Source of the DNA: Brenneria populi
GTDB lineage: Bacteria > Pseudomonadota > Gammaproteobacteria > Enterobacterales > Enterobacteriaceae
Length of the DNA: 64,000 bases
NCBI RefSeq assembly: GCF_036016195.1
Contig: NZ_JAYWTM010000001.1
Location: 868,001-932,000 of the forward strand
Reading direction: 5' to 3'
Under the pieces are notes generated by a model. It was not told the DNA's origin, ran no database searches, and saw nothing but the letters and a program-made list of their open reading frames with translations. A program made the position numbers and the translations under genes. This document shows, in pieces, positions 23,134-32,499 of this stretch; position 1 is the stretch's first letter, and every line of letters starts with the position of its first letter.

Positions 23134-24324
23134 ATGTTTGAAAATATCTCTGCCGCACCCGCCGATCCCATTCTTGGATTGGCCGATCTTTTCCGCGCGG
23201 ATGAGCGTCCGCATAAAATCAATCTGGGAATCGGCGTTTATAAAGATGAAACGGGTAAAACACCGGTATTAACCAGCGTTAAAAAAGCGGAACAGTTTCT
23301 ATTAGAAAATGAAACCAGCAAAAACTATCTGAGTATTGACGGTCTGCCGGCGTTCGGCCAATGCACGCAAGCGCTGCTGTTTGGCAAAGAAAACGCCATT
23401 ATCGCCGACAAGCGCGCGCGCACCGCGCAAACGCCGGGCGGTACCGGCGGCCTACGCGTCGCCGCCGATTTTCTGGCTAAGCAAACCAGCGCAAAACGTA
23501 TTTGGGTAAGCAATCCAAGCTGGCCAAACCATAAAAATATCTTCTCCGGCGCGGGCCTGGAAGTTTGCGAATATAGCTACTACGATGCAGCCAACCACGC
23601 GCTGGACTTCGATGGCATATTAAGTAGCCTTGAGGCAGCTCAGGCGGGCGACGTCGTTCTGTTCCACGGCTGCTGCCATAACCCAAGCGGCATCGATCCT
23701 ACGGCGGAACAGTGGCTGCAACTGGCCGAACTCTCCGCGGCGAAAGGTTGGCTGCCGCTGTTTGATTTCGCCTACCAAGGCTTTGCCCGCGGGCTGGAAG
23801 AAGATGCGCAGGGTCTGCGTATCTTTGCTGAAAAGCATAAAGAGCTGATCGTTTGCAGCTCTTACTCCAAAAACTTCGGCTTATATAATGAACGCGTGGG
23901 CGCCTGTACGCTGGTCGCCGCCGATACCGCCACCGCCGAGAAGGTTTTCAGCCAGGTGAAAGCGGTCATTCGCGCCAACTACTCCAACCCGCCGTCACAC
24001 GGCGCCGCCGTTGTCGCCACCATCCTGTCTAATGACGCGCTGAGAGCCATCTGGGAACAGGAATTAACGGCAATGCGCGAACGTATTCAGCGCATGCGTC
24101 AGCTATTCGTTAATACGCTCCAGGAGAAAGGAGCCAAACAGGACTTCTCCTTTATTACCAACCAGAACGGTATGTTCTCCTTCAGCGGGTTGAATAAGGA
24201 TCAGGTTCTGCGGTTACGCGATGAATTCGGCATTTATGCCGTCAATTCCGGACGCATTAACGTAGCCGGCATGACGCCGGAAAATATGGCTCCGCTGTGT
24301 GAAGCCATCGTCGCCGTACTGTAA
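23134..24324 (+). CDS. aspC: Aspartate aminotransferase
   Basis: A 396-residue PLP-dependent class I aminotransferase, the same length as E. coli AspC, interconverting aspartate/2-oxoglutarate and oxaloacetate/glutamate. Family motifs include the N-terminal MFENISAAPADPILGLADLF, the cofactor-contact segment HGCCHNPSGIDPT (near residues 185-200), DFAYQGFARG, and the Schiff-base lysine in CSSYSKNFGLYNERVG (near residue 246). The C-terminal arginine that holds the substrate carboxylate lies in NSGRINVAG. The nearby paralogue TyrB is less likely because the gene occupies the ompF-aspC position. It ends in a bidirectional terminator shared with gloC. Confidence 0.95.
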   Translation: MFENISAAPADPILGLADLFRADERPHKINLGIGVYKDETGKTPVLTSVKKAEQFLLENETSKNYLSIDGLPAFGQCTQALLFGKENAIIADKRARTAQTPGGTGGLRVAADFLAKQTSAKRIWVSNPSWPNHKNIFSGAGLEVCEYSYYDAANHALDFDGILSSLEAAQAGDVVLFHGCCHNPSGIDPTAEQWLQLAELSAAKGWLPLFDFAYQGFARGLEEDAQGLRIFAEKHKELIVCSSYSKNFGLYNERVGACTLVAADTATAEKVFSQVKAVIRANYSNPPSHGAAVVATILSNDALRAIWEQELTAMRERIQRMRQLFVNTLQEKGAKQDFSFITNQNGMFSFSGLNKDQVLRLRDEFGIYAVNSGRINVAGMTPENMAPLCEAIVAVL

Positions 24325-24341
24325 CAAGCATTGATAAAAGC

Positions 24342-24368
24342 AAAAGCCGGCGATAAGCCGGCTTTTTT
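24342..24368. terminator. Bidirectional terminator between aspC and gloC
   Basis: AAGCCGGC and GCCGGCTT enclose a 5-base loop. The stem has an A-run on the left and T6 on the right, so it can end the plus-strand aspC and the minus-strand gloC transcripts. Confidence 0.88.
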
Positions 24369-24391
24369 ATTTACTGAAATATATCGCGCGA

Positions 24392-25039
24392 TTACCAAAT
24401 CGCCGGTTCGTCGCGGATAAACGGATTGGTTTTCCGCTCCTGACCAAACGTGGATATCGGTCCGTGGCCGGGGATAAAGGTGACATCGTCCCCCAGCGGC
24501 AGTAATTTGTTGCGAATCGACGCGATCAGCGCCTGATGATCGCCCTGCGGAAAATCGCTGCGCCCCACGCCGCCGTTGAAGATCACATCGCCGACCTGCG
24601 CCAGACGCGACGCCGCGTCGAAAAAGACGATATGTCCGGGCGTATGGCCGGGACAATGGAACACGGCCAGCGTAACCTCGCCGACCTTGACCTCATCGCC
24701 CTCTTTTAACCAACGCGTAGGCTTGAGCGGTTGACTGTCACCCAAACCAAACATGCGGCTCTGCGCCGGCAGGCCGTCCAGCCAGAACGCGTCCTCAGCC
24801 TGCGGACCCAGAATCGGAACCTGATAGTATTCGGCCAACTCGGCCGCCGCGCCTACGTGGTCCAAATGCCCGTGGGTAAGCAGAATCTGCTTAACGGCAA
24901 TGCCCGCTCGGGCAACCGCCTGTTTTATTTTTTCCGCTTCGCCGCCTGGATCGACGATTGCCGCTTCATTGGTTTTCTCGCACCATAATAGCGTGCAGTT
25001 TTGGCTGAATGCCGTAACGGGGACGATTTGATACTTCAT
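24392..25039 (-). CDS. gloC: GloC, type II glyoxalase (hydroxyacylglutathione hydrolase)
   Basis: A 215-residue metallo-beta-lactamase-fold hydrolase (YcbL, 215 aa in E. coli) that hydrolyses S-D-lactoylglutathione to D-lactate in methylglyoxal detoxification. The metal-binding signature THGHLDH is at residues 55-61. Further ligands lie in FHCPGHTPGHI, GDVIFNGGVGRSD and the C-terminal PGHGP. It is shorter than GloB because it lacks the glutathione-binding C-terminal domain. It lies 59 bp after ycbK on the same strand, in the conserved ldtD-ycbK-gloC order. Confidence 0.94.
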   Translation of the reverse strand: MKYQIVPVTAFSQNCTLLWCEKTNEAAIVDPGGEAEKIKQAVARAGIAVKQILLTHGHLDHVGAAAELAEYYQVPILGPQAEDAFWLDGLPAQSRMFGLGDSQPLKPTRWLKEGDEVKVGEVTLAVFHCPGHTPGHIVFFDAASRLAQVGDVIFNGGVGRSDFPQGDHQALIASIRNKLLPLGDDVTFIPGHGPISTFGQERKTNPFIRDEPAIW

Positions 25040-25098
25040 ACCACTCCAAACCCAATCTGGATAACCTGAATAATGACATGTTCGATGAACCGACCGGC

Positions 25099-25647
25099 CT
25101 ACCAGGTACGCACCGGGCCGGTATCGATATGCACAAAGTTACTGCGCGGATAATAGCCGACGCCGCCGGCGCGCATTTTTACCGCCGCCTTACGCAGGTT
25201 GGCAAGCTGGACGCCTTCAATATGAAAATCCATCGCCTGCCCTTTCGTGTGATAGCTTTGCTTGGCGACGCCTTTACGATGAGCCCGCAGTTCATTATTG
25301 GTATCCAACGCGCGGTATCCGGAAATCAGCTGTACCGGCTTGTTGGTTCCCAGCATCACCTGCAAGCGATAAAGCTGGTCAAAAAGTTGCGGATCGATGG
25401 TCTTTATCTTGTTGGCGCGATAATCGCGGAAAAAATGGTTCAGCCGTGATAATTCATCTTTATTATAACGCCGGCCATCAAAAAACTCGGTCTTGATGCG
25501 TTCTCCGGTATTCAGATTATTCAGCGTTAAAATACGTGGACGAGGGGTAGATAACGTCGCGAATGACTGACCGGGAAGCAGCGCAATACCCAATGCCGCG
25601 CCCCCCAGCGCAAGCCATTTACGGCGATGATTGTCAATGTCTTCCAT
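25099..25647 (-). CDS. ycbK: YcbK, Tat-exported DUF882/M15-like peptidoglycan protein
   Basis: A 182-residue protein, the length of E. coli YcbK. The N-terminus MEDIDNHRRKWLALGGAALG is a twin-arginine signal (RRK followed by a hydrophobic stretch), so it should be exported folded. The mature part is a peptidase M15/DUF882 domain with the zinc-ligand motifs SYHTKGQAMDF (HxxxxxxD type) and a terminal HIDTG. This makes it a probable zinc-dependent murein endo- or carboxypeptidase, although activity is inferred. The frame extends 30 codons upstream, but the ATG at 25647 matches the family start. It lies between ldtD and gloC. Confidence 0.9.
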   Translation of the reverse strand: MEDIDNHRRKWLALGGAALGIALLPGQSFATLSTPRPRILTLNNLNTGERIKTEFFDGRRYNKDELSRLNHFFRDYRANKIKTIDPQLFDQLYRLQVMLGTNKPVQLISGYRALDTNNELRAHRKGVAKQSYHTKGQAMDFHIEGVQLANLRKAAVKMRAGGVGYYPRSNFVHIDTGPVRTW

Positions 25648-25828
25648 AGAGCGGGTTACCCTGACTAAAGAACGGTATAAAGGGAAGTGTAAAAACGCAC
25701 GGCTCTGCACCTTAACCGCCCGTGCAAAATGAGTCAACCCGCTTTATTCCAGGGTTTGCGGGGGATCGCGAGATTCCCCGCCTAATCGATTATAAGCCGG
25801 CCGCGCTAATCGCCGGAATTCTCAATGT

Positions 25829-27559
25829 TTACAGTAATAATAACCCGGCCTTGGGCAGAACCGGGGCTCCCGACCTTGCCGTATCATCATAATTGTAAAT
25901 ATCTGTGCGGAACTGCGGCTTACCATCATCCGCCACCCATGCCGTTAAATAATACAGGCTTACCGGAATCCGGTGTTTAATAGAAACGTAGGTGGTATTC
26001 CCCTGCTCCAGGGTGGAAGAGATACGCGCATTATTCCAACCGGCATCCTGTAATAACAGATTCGCCAGTTCGGAGGCTTTATTGACGCGAACACAGCCGG
26101 AGCTTAACGCCCGAATATCCCGCTGAAACAAATTATGGTTCGGCGTATCATGCAGATAGATCGCTTCGGAATTGGGCATGTTGAACTTATAGCGCCCCAA
26201 AGAGTTATTTACCCCTGGGGCCTGGCGCAGGCGGTAAGGGAAACGCTCCGGCGATACCATAGACCAATCAATCATCATCGGATCGACCACCTCCGCGTCC
26301 TGACTCCAGCCGGCCAGTACGGTGTAGCCATGACGCTGCAGGTAGCCGGGATCCCGAATGACTTTAGGGATAATATCCTGACGCGTCAGCGTCGTCGGCA
26401 CATTCCACGGCGGATTGACCACCACATTATAGAGCGAACTGCTCATCAACGGCGTTTTACGCCGCGGCTGGCCGACAATCACCCGGGACGACAGCCGTTC
26501 CGCGCCGTCCTGATAATAGATCAGCGAATAGTTGGGAATGTTGACCATAATACCGGTATGGACATTGTCCGGCAGCAGGCGTAAGCGCTGGATATTGAGC
26601 GCCAGCAGCGTGGCGCGCATTTGCGGCGAGACATTCAGCCAATCGCGCGTTCGTTTGCCAATCACGCCGTCATCGGCCAACCCCTGCCAGTGCTGAAAAC
26701 GTTTCACCGCCTCCACCAATTCACCGCTATAGATCTCTTCCGCGCCGGCCAGCGTACCGTCCGGCTGCTGAATTCCCGGTTCCGCCGTTGTGGTTCTTTC
26801 ACTGAAAAGCGCGGCGGGCTCGGCGGTCGTCAGCATCCCCGAACGTTGCAGAATTTCACGCAACGCCGGCAGCGCCGAACTGGCTTGCCCCGGGCGCAAA
26901 CTTTCAGACAGATTTAACTTCGGCCAGGGGCGATTATCCGCCAGCATCTCCTTCAGCGCCTGATGCATTTTTTCATACTGAGAATGCCGCGGCGTCAGCG
27001 ACGCGATATAAACCGCGCTATCGCCGGCTTTGACGGCATGTTGCCACTGGCTCACCGCGCTCGCCGGCGGCGATTGCAACCGGTAAGACGCATTGCCGTA
27101 CAGCCAGCTATTCCCACTGTTTTCTACCCCGGAAATAAACTGCAGATAGCCCAGCATGGCATCGGACAAGACCACATCACGCGCAAATCCGGTTAGCTGT
27201 GGGTCGGCAAGCCAGGTGACCCATGTTGAAAACTGCGGCTGTATGCCGGATATCGCCAGCTCGGCCAGCTGCTGTTGAAACCGCTGCACGGCCTGACTAT
27301 CCGCCCACATCGGCTGCATATGCTGCAACGCATATAATGAAGACAGCTCGGAGAGATAGCGCGGCGAAACGCCTTTAGGCAGCGCGGACAGCAACGCTGC
27401 CCGGCTATGTTCGACTGAAACGGAACCCGCATTTTTAGCTTGACCCGATAACATCTCGGGCGATGTTGCCAGCACTGAAAACGAAGGAAACAGGCTACAA
27501 ACCCAAATACAACCGACGCCCCACAGTAGCCTCTGCGTTTTTCGTTTATTTAACAACAT
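25829..27559 (-). CDS. ldtD: L,D-transpeptidase LdtD (YcbB)
   Basis: A 576-residue periplasmic murein transpeptidase that makes 3-3 (mDAP-mDAP) cross-links; E. coli LdtD has 615 residues. An N-terminal signal/anchor (LLWGVGCIWVCSLFPSFSVLA) precedes a scaffold domain, then a peptidoglycan-binding domain (AVKRFQHWQGLADDGVIGKRTRDWLN). The YkuD catalytic domain follows with HDTPNHNLF and SSGCVRV, nucleophile cysteine at residue 489. The insertion cap typical of YcbB enzymes lies between the binding and catalytic motifs. In E. coli it rescues cells from outer-membrane assembly stress and confers beta-lactam bypass. A 500-bp space separates it from mukB. Confidence 0.94.
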   Translation of the reverse strand: MLLNKRKTQRLLWGVGCIWVCSLFPSFSVLATSPEMLSGQAKNAGSVSVEHSRAALLSALPKGVSPRYLSELSSLYALQHMQPMWADSQAVQRFQQQLAELAISGIQPQFSTWVTWLADPQLTGFARDVVLSDAMLGYLQFISGVENSGNSWLYGNASYRLQSPPASAVSQWQHAVKAGDSAVYIASLTPRHSQYEKMHQALKEMLADNRPWPKLNLSESLRPGQASSALPALREILQRSGMLTTAEPAALFSERTTTAEPGIQQPDGTLAGAEEIYSGELVEAVKRFQHWQGLADDGVIGKRTRDWLNVSPQMRATLLALNIQRLRLLPDNVHTGIMVNIPNYSLIYYQDGAERLSSRVIVGQPRRKTPLMSSSLYNVVVNPPWNVPTTLTRQDIIPKVIRDPGYLQRHGYTVLAGWSQDAEVVDPMMIDWSMVSPERFPYRLRQAPGVNNSLGRYKFNMPNSEAIYLHDTPNHNLFQRDIRALSSGCVRVNKASELANLLLQDAGWNNARISSTLEQGNTTYVSIKHRIPVSLYYLTAWVADDGKPQFRTDIYNYDDTARSGAPVLPKAGLLLL

Positions 27560-28059
27560 CCATTATCCCCTGTACCCATTAACCACAATGCCTTCCAACC
27601 GGCCAGGCTGATGGCGAAAATAGAACCGATTCGCCTCAGGATGGCAAAGAAAACGCTTATTCTTCTTTTCACAGCGGCGAAATTTCATCACGCCTTGTCA
27701 CAGCAAAATATATTGCCAGCTTTTTTTTCAGTATATAAAGAGAAAAATATTTTGCTGCTGTTATCACTGAATTATTTTACCGACTTATCCCGCCATATTT
27801 TAAATTACTCGCGTATTGTCTATAACGCCAAACAAGAGAAAAATTAAATTTGCGCAAAAAGCGACCTGAATTTAAGGCCAAAGGCTAACCGGCAAATCCA
27901 TTATTCCCGTACTCCTCCGTCGTCTATGCCGTCACGCCCCTTCGTCGTCCCCGCAGTCGGCAGGCGGAGATGACGGGAAGGTGGCGCGGGGATAACGGTA
28001 CGGCAGCGGCACGACGTAAAGATGCCGGCACAACGCCGAGACGGCGGGCATAACAGAGG
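27560..28059. other. Intergenic region between ldtD and mukB
   Basis: This 500-bp space holds the ldtD upstream region at its left end, a conspicuously AT-rich stretch (about 27690-27850) and, near mukB, a short internally deleted copy of repeat A. A 78-codon open frame in the AT-rich part (27611-27847) has no recognisable motif and no good ribosome-binding site, so I do not call it a gene. No clear terminator for mukB was found apart from the repeat. Confidence 0.55.
27943..27979 (+). repeat. Repeat A, copy 3 (internally deleted)
   Basis: CGTCGTCCCCGCAGTCGGCA and the following GGCGG agree almost base for base with one end of repeat A copy 1. The sequence then jumps directly to the other end (AGATGACGGGAA). 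The middle of about 50 bp is missing. It lies 81 bp after the mukB stop. Confidence 0.6.
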
Positions 28060-31000
28060 CTAGGACGCCTGCTCCCGAGCCTCGGAAGCCTCGCCGGCAA
28101 AGCCGCGCAGCCCCACCACGTGCACATGCTCGTGGTTCTGGTAGACCTTACGCACCAATTTATACGTTGTGCCCTTTTCAGGACTGATATTTTCCGGCGC
28201 CGCGATAATCAATTGCATTTCCAGGCGATCGCAGAGCTCGAACAGCGTAGCGATGGATTTCGCATCCAGGCGGGCGGCCTCATCAAGGAACAATAAGCGG
28301 CAGGGGGAGATATCCTTACCACGCAGCCGTTTGGACTCCTCCTCCCAGCTTTGCACCACCATCACCAGAATCGACATCCCGGTACCGATCGCTTCCCCGG
28401 TCGACAACGCGCCGCTTTCGGCGCGCAGCCAACCGTCCGCGCCGCGGTTAACCTCAACCTCCATCTCAAGGTAGTTGCGGTAATCCAGAAGCTCTTCGCC
28501 GATGGTTTGCGGCGTGCGCTGGCCCATATCAATTTCAGGGTTCAGGCGGTGGTACAGTTTCGCCAGCGCTTCGGAAAAGGTCAGGCGGTTGCTGTTGAAC
28601 AGATCCTGATGCACATCCTGCTGTTCGGAAAGAACGTTCAGCAGCGTGGTATGGGTTTCGCGCACATTCACGTTCAGACGCACGCTTTTTACCTGACCGA
28701 AGGCCACGGATTGCAGCCCCTGGTTCAACATGCGAATACGGTTTTGCTCGCGCTGAATCGTCTTGCGGATAATGTTCGCCACGCTGCGCGAACTGATGGC
28801 CAGCGTCTGCTCGCGCGCGGTCAACTCTTCGGTCAGCCGGTTCAGCTCGATCTCCATCTGCTCGATGGCCTCCACCGGATCGTCGGTGCGAATGATATCC
28901 TGGCGGATGCGTTCGCGCAGATGCTGGTATACCGCGATATAGAACTGAATCTTGCGTTCCGGCCGTTTGGGATCTTCGGAAAGGCGCAGCACATCCCGCA
29001 GATGTTCGTTGTCCGCCACCGCCAGACGCAATGCCCCCAGCGCCTTATCCGACATGGAACGCAGCTCATCGCCGTCCATATAGGCCAGTTCGCGGCGGTG
29101 CAAACGCCGCTCGACGCCATTGTCTTTAACCAGCCGCATAACGGCGCACCAGCCGGCCTTCGCCGTCACCACCTGCTCGCGCATCTGATGGTAATCGCGC
29201 TCAAGCTTGCGTAATTTTTTCTGCAGAGCGTCCATTTCCGCTTCGCAGAAGGTGATCTGTTTTTCCAACTGATTGCGGCGCGCCCGGTTATTGCTTAAGG
29301 CGCTATGCAGCTCATCGCGCCGCTGGCGGGCCCGAGCTTCGGCATTGGCGTCGGCGCGCACGCCGATCTCCTGCAACTCCTGCGTCAGCTCTTTCAGCAT
29401 GTCGCACTTGGCGTCGTACGAACTCTTCAACGACGCCTGAACCTGGCTATACTGGGTGAGCTGAGCCTGATGCTGACGCAGGCGTTCGCGCGCCTTGGTC
29501 CGCTCCGCCTCCGCCTGCTCCAAACGCTGGCGCAGCCGGTCGTTAAGGTCGGCGTTTTCCCCCAGCATCCCGGCCGAGTCGGTGTAGCTGAAGTGCGCCC
29601 GACGCTGCGTAACCTCGGTTAACGCAAACGCCTGCTGTTTAGCCTGACGCTGGGCGTTCTGCGCCTGCGCATACGCCTCCCGCAGTTGCTCATGCTGTTG
29701 CGGATCGCTTTGCAGCACCGAGGCGATAGGCTCCAGCTTCGCCAGCGCATCGCCATGCTGTTGGATAAAGCGCGCCGACTCTTCCGTCTCATCCAGCTCG
29801 GCGCGTATCTCTTCAACCCGATCCTGCAAACCGTCGTCGCATAGCAGGCTGATACGCGGGATCAGTCTGTTTAACTGCGCGCTGCTCTCTTTCGCCAGCT
29901 CATATTGCTGACGCTGCTGCTGATTTTCGCTATCAAAATTGGCGATCGCCCGCTCCAGCTCGCCGCGGCGCGCGTTCAGCGTGCGCATTTCCGCTTCCGG
30001 ATCGTCGTCGAACGCCACCGCCAGATGCGTGCCGATAAAGCGGCTGAAAGCCTGATGCAGCCGCTGCGTTTTCTGCACGTCGAACGACAGCGTGGCGTAC
30101 TGCTCCGCCAGCGTTTCACGCTCGTCGCGCAGGCTTTCAAGGCGCATTTCCCGCGCCGCGCGGCCGAACAGAGGAACGTCCGGGAAGCGGGAGTAGCGCC
30201 ACTGGCGTTCGGCGACCTTCACCACCACCGCCTGCTCCAGCTCCTCGACGGCGAAGACGCTGTCGTCGAACGACTGCGGATCGCCCTCGATCAGATAGAG
30301 ATCTTCAGGACAATCCTCCAACCCCGCCAGTTGCTCCCGCACCAGCGACAGATCCGCCACCACGATGCCGTGGCGCGAAGGACCGTACAGCGCCGAGAAG
30401 TAAGGCGCGTCATCCAGGGTGACGTCATCGTAAATTTCCGACAGCAATACGCCGCCGAAACGTTCGGCCAGCGCGTTCAGTCTGGGATCTTCAGAGCCGC
30501 CGGGCTGGCTGAGACGCTCAATCTGCTCTTCCACGCGCCGTTTGCGGGATGCGATCTCATCGCGCTCAACCGTCTTTTCGCGCTCCAGCTCCAGCAACTG
30601 CTGCATGTGCTCCGTGACCTGGCGGCTATCTTCAAACGCCTCGCCGCTCTGTTCGCTCAGCTGCGTCAGCGCTTCCTGCGCCGCCAGCCAGACCGGGGCG
30701 CGGGCGGTCAGCCGCTGAATGCGCTGTTGAATCTGCTCCAGCTCCTGACGCAGCGCCAGCCGGCGTTCGCCGGCCTCGGCGACCAGCGCCGAAAGGGTTT
30801 CGATACGCGCCTCAAGCTCCTGCTGAAGAGACTCGAGATCTTCCGGCTGATAATCCTGCCCGTTGCGTTTGCAGAAATCCTGCAACAGCCGTTCGGCGTC
30901 CTGCTGTTCGCGCAGGCGCTGCTCCAGCTCCGCTAACCGCATGCGCAGCGGTTGTACCCGCTCCGCCTGATAACGCTGCGATGAGCTATCGCGCAACAGA

Positions 31001-32499
31001 TCGCGCGCCGTCTGCCAGGCCTCGCTGCGGCTGACCGCGCCGGCGATACGGCTCACCAGTTGATAAGCCTCTTCGAACTGACCGTGGGCCGCGTCGGCGA
31101 CGCTCAGTTTCTGTTCCAGCATCAGCAGAACTTCGGTGCTCTCCCGCTCTTTCGCCCGATAGCTCTCCAGCCGGTCATCCACGTTGTCCACGCTCAGATC
31201 CGGCAAACGGCATAATTCGCGCGCCCGTTCCAGCGCCTGCTGAGCCTGCTGATATTGAATCGCGCGGGTTTGCTGCACGTCGAGCGCCTGCTGATAATCG
31301 GCAAGCTGGCTTTTCAGCTCATCCACCTCCAGCTCGGCGGCGTCGGCGCGCTCTTCGTTTTCGGCCTGCTGTTCGCGCGCCTCTTCGACCACCTCATTCT
31401 GCTCTTCCAGCCGGTAGCTCAGCTCTTCCAAATCCGCGTTATAGCGTTCGATTTTTTCCTGCTGGCGCATGGCGGTCTGCACCAGATTCAGGTGATCGTT
31501 GGCCGCCTGATAATCCGTCTCCAGGTCGCCTTCCGCGCCGCTCTGCTCTTCCAGCTCGCGCGCCATTTCCACATGGCGATACTGTTCATTAATTAATTGC
31601 TTACGGCTGCTGAACAGATCGCGGCGCAGTTCCAGGGCGCCGTCCAGATGGATGCGGCGCTCGTTGGCGTGACGCATATAGTCTGCGGCGACATAGGAGG
31701 TCGCTTCAGAGATCAAATGCTTAAATAGATCGCGATCGGACTGCGTTACGCGAATCGCCTCCAGCGTCATGCGGTTTTCCCGCAGCGCCGCCTCCATATC
31801 CTGGAAAGCTTTACGCACGCCGCTGTTTTCCGGCAACAGGTAGTCGCGCAGAGAACGGGTAATGGCGCTGGATATCCCGCCGTACAGCGACGCTTCAATC
31901 AGCCGATAGAATTTGCTGCGATCGGACGCCGAACGCAGCCGGCGCGGAACAATGCCCAGATCGAACATCAGCGAGTGATAATCGGTAATCGAGTTGAACT
32001 GTTTGAACTGAACGCCTTCCATCTCCTCAACGCGCTCTTTCAGCTCCGGCAAAGAGAGCACGCGCGCCTGACGTTCGCCGACCGCCTCGGTCAGCAGCTG
32101 CGTCGGCTGTATCGCCGTCGGCAGCCCCTGAATGATGAAGGGTTTGATGTCCACTTTGCGGTCGCGCCCGGCCACCTGCTGCAGCCGCACGCCCACCAGC
32201 ACGCGCTGATGGCGGGAGTTAATCACATCGAGCGTGGAGTAACACACCCCCGCGCGCAGCTTGCCGTGCAGACCTTTATCGCGTGAGCCGCTGGTGGCGC
32301 CGGCCTCGGTGGTATTGCGGAAATGCAACAAGGTCAGGTCGGGGATCAGCGCCGTAATAAACGCGGCCATGGTTGTCGATTTCCCTGCCCCGTTCCCCCC
32401 GGAGAGGGTGGTGACCAGCTCATCCAGATCAAAGGTACGGGCAAAAAAACCATTCCAGTTAACCAGCGTCAGCGAGCGAAATTTACCGCGTTCTATCAT
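28060..32499 (-). CDS. mukB: MukB, SMC-like chromosome condensin ATPase
   Basis: A 1479-residue SMC-like protein (E. coli 1486). The N-terminal head has the Walker A motif GGNGAGKS at residues 34-41. Long coiled-coil arms flank a hinge near residues 650-780. The C-terminal head has the ABC signature region (ALSTGEAIGTGMSILVMVVQSW) and the Walker B LLFLDEAARLD. MukB dimers bind MukE and MukF and extrude or entrap DNA, organise the nucleoid and interact with topoisomerase IV through the hinge. The start overlaps the mukE stop by 4 bases (ATGA). It is the last gene of cmoM-mukF-mukE-mukB. Confidence 0.97.
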   Translation of the reverse strand: MIERGKFRSLTLVNWNGFFARTFDLDELVTTLSGGNGAGKSTTMAAFITALIPDLTLLHFRNTTEAGATSGSRDKGLHGKLRAGVCYSTLDVINSRHQRVLVGVRLQQVAGRDRKVDIKPFIIQGLPTAIQPTQLLTEAVGERQARVLSLPELKERVEEMEGVQFKQFNSITDYHSLMFDLGIVPRRLRSASDRSKFYRLIEASLYGGISSAITRSLRDYLLPENSGVRKAFQDMEAALRENRMTLEAIRVTQSDRDLFKHLISEATSYVAADYMRHANERRIHLDGALELRRDLFSSRKQLINEQYRHVEMARELEEQSGAEGDLETDYQAANDHLNLVQTAMRQQEKIERYNADLEELSYRLEEQNEVVEEAREQQAENEERADAAELEVDELKSQLADYQQALDVQQTRAIQYQQAQQALERARELCRLPDLSVDNVDDRLESYRAKERESTEVLLMLEQKLSVADAAHGQFEEAYQLVSRIAGAVSRSEAWQTARDLLRDSSSQRYQAERVQPLRMRLAELEQRLREQQDAERLLQDFCKRNGQDYQPEDLESLQQELEARIETLSALVAEAGERRLALRQELEQIQQRIQRLTARAPVWLAAQEALTQLSEQSGEAFEDSRQVTEHMQQLLELEREKTVERDEIASRKRRVEEQIERLSQPGGSEDPRLNALAERFGGVLLSEIYDDVTLDDAPYFSALYGPSRHGIVVADLSLVREQLAGLEDCPEDLYLIEGDPQSFDDSVFAVEELEQAVVVKVAERQWRYSRFPDVPLFGRAAREMRLESLRDERETLAEQYATLSFDVQKTQRLHQAFSRFIGTHLAVAFDDDPEAEMRTLNARRGELERAIANFDSENQQQRQQYELAKESSAQLNRLIPRISLLCDDGLQDRVEEIRAELDETEESARFIQQHGDALAKLEPIASVLQSDPQQHEQLREAYAQAQNAQRQAKQQAFALTEVTQRRAHFSYTDSAGMLGENADLNDRLRQRLEQAEAERTKARERLRQHQAQLTQYSQVQASLKSSYDAKCDMLKELTQELQEIGVRADANAEARARQRRDELHSALSNNRARRNQLEKQITFCEAEMDALQKKLRKLERDYHQMREQVVTAKAGWCAVMRLVKDNGVERRLHRRELAYMDGDELRSMSDKALGALRLAVADNEHLRDVLRLSEDPKRPERKIQFYIAVYQHLRERIRQDIIRTDDPVEAIEQMEIELNRLTEELTAREQTLAISSRSVANIIRKTIQREQNRIRMLNQGLQSVAFGQVKSVRLNVNVRETHTTLLNVLSEQQDVHQDLFNSNRLTFSEALAKLYHRLNPEIDMGQRTPQTIGEELLDYRNYLEMEVEVNRGADGWLRAESGALSTGEAIGTGMSILVMVVQSWEEESKRLRGKDISPCRLLFLDEAARLDAKSIATLFELCDRLEMQLIIAAPENISPEKGTTYKLVRKVYQNHEHVHVVGLRGFAGEASEAREQAS

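Noticed and set aside
27611..27847. 78-codon plus-strand frame in the AT-rich ldtD-mukB gap
   Set aside because: No ribosome-binding site worth the name, no motif, and the composition follows the AT-rich DNA rather than a protein.
29905..30936. 343-codon open frame antisense to mukB
   Set aside because: It lies entirely opposite a certain gene, has no recognisable domain and is explained by the codon bias of GC-rich mukB. The same applies to the long frames at 5321-6034, 7569-8288 and 8376-9239.
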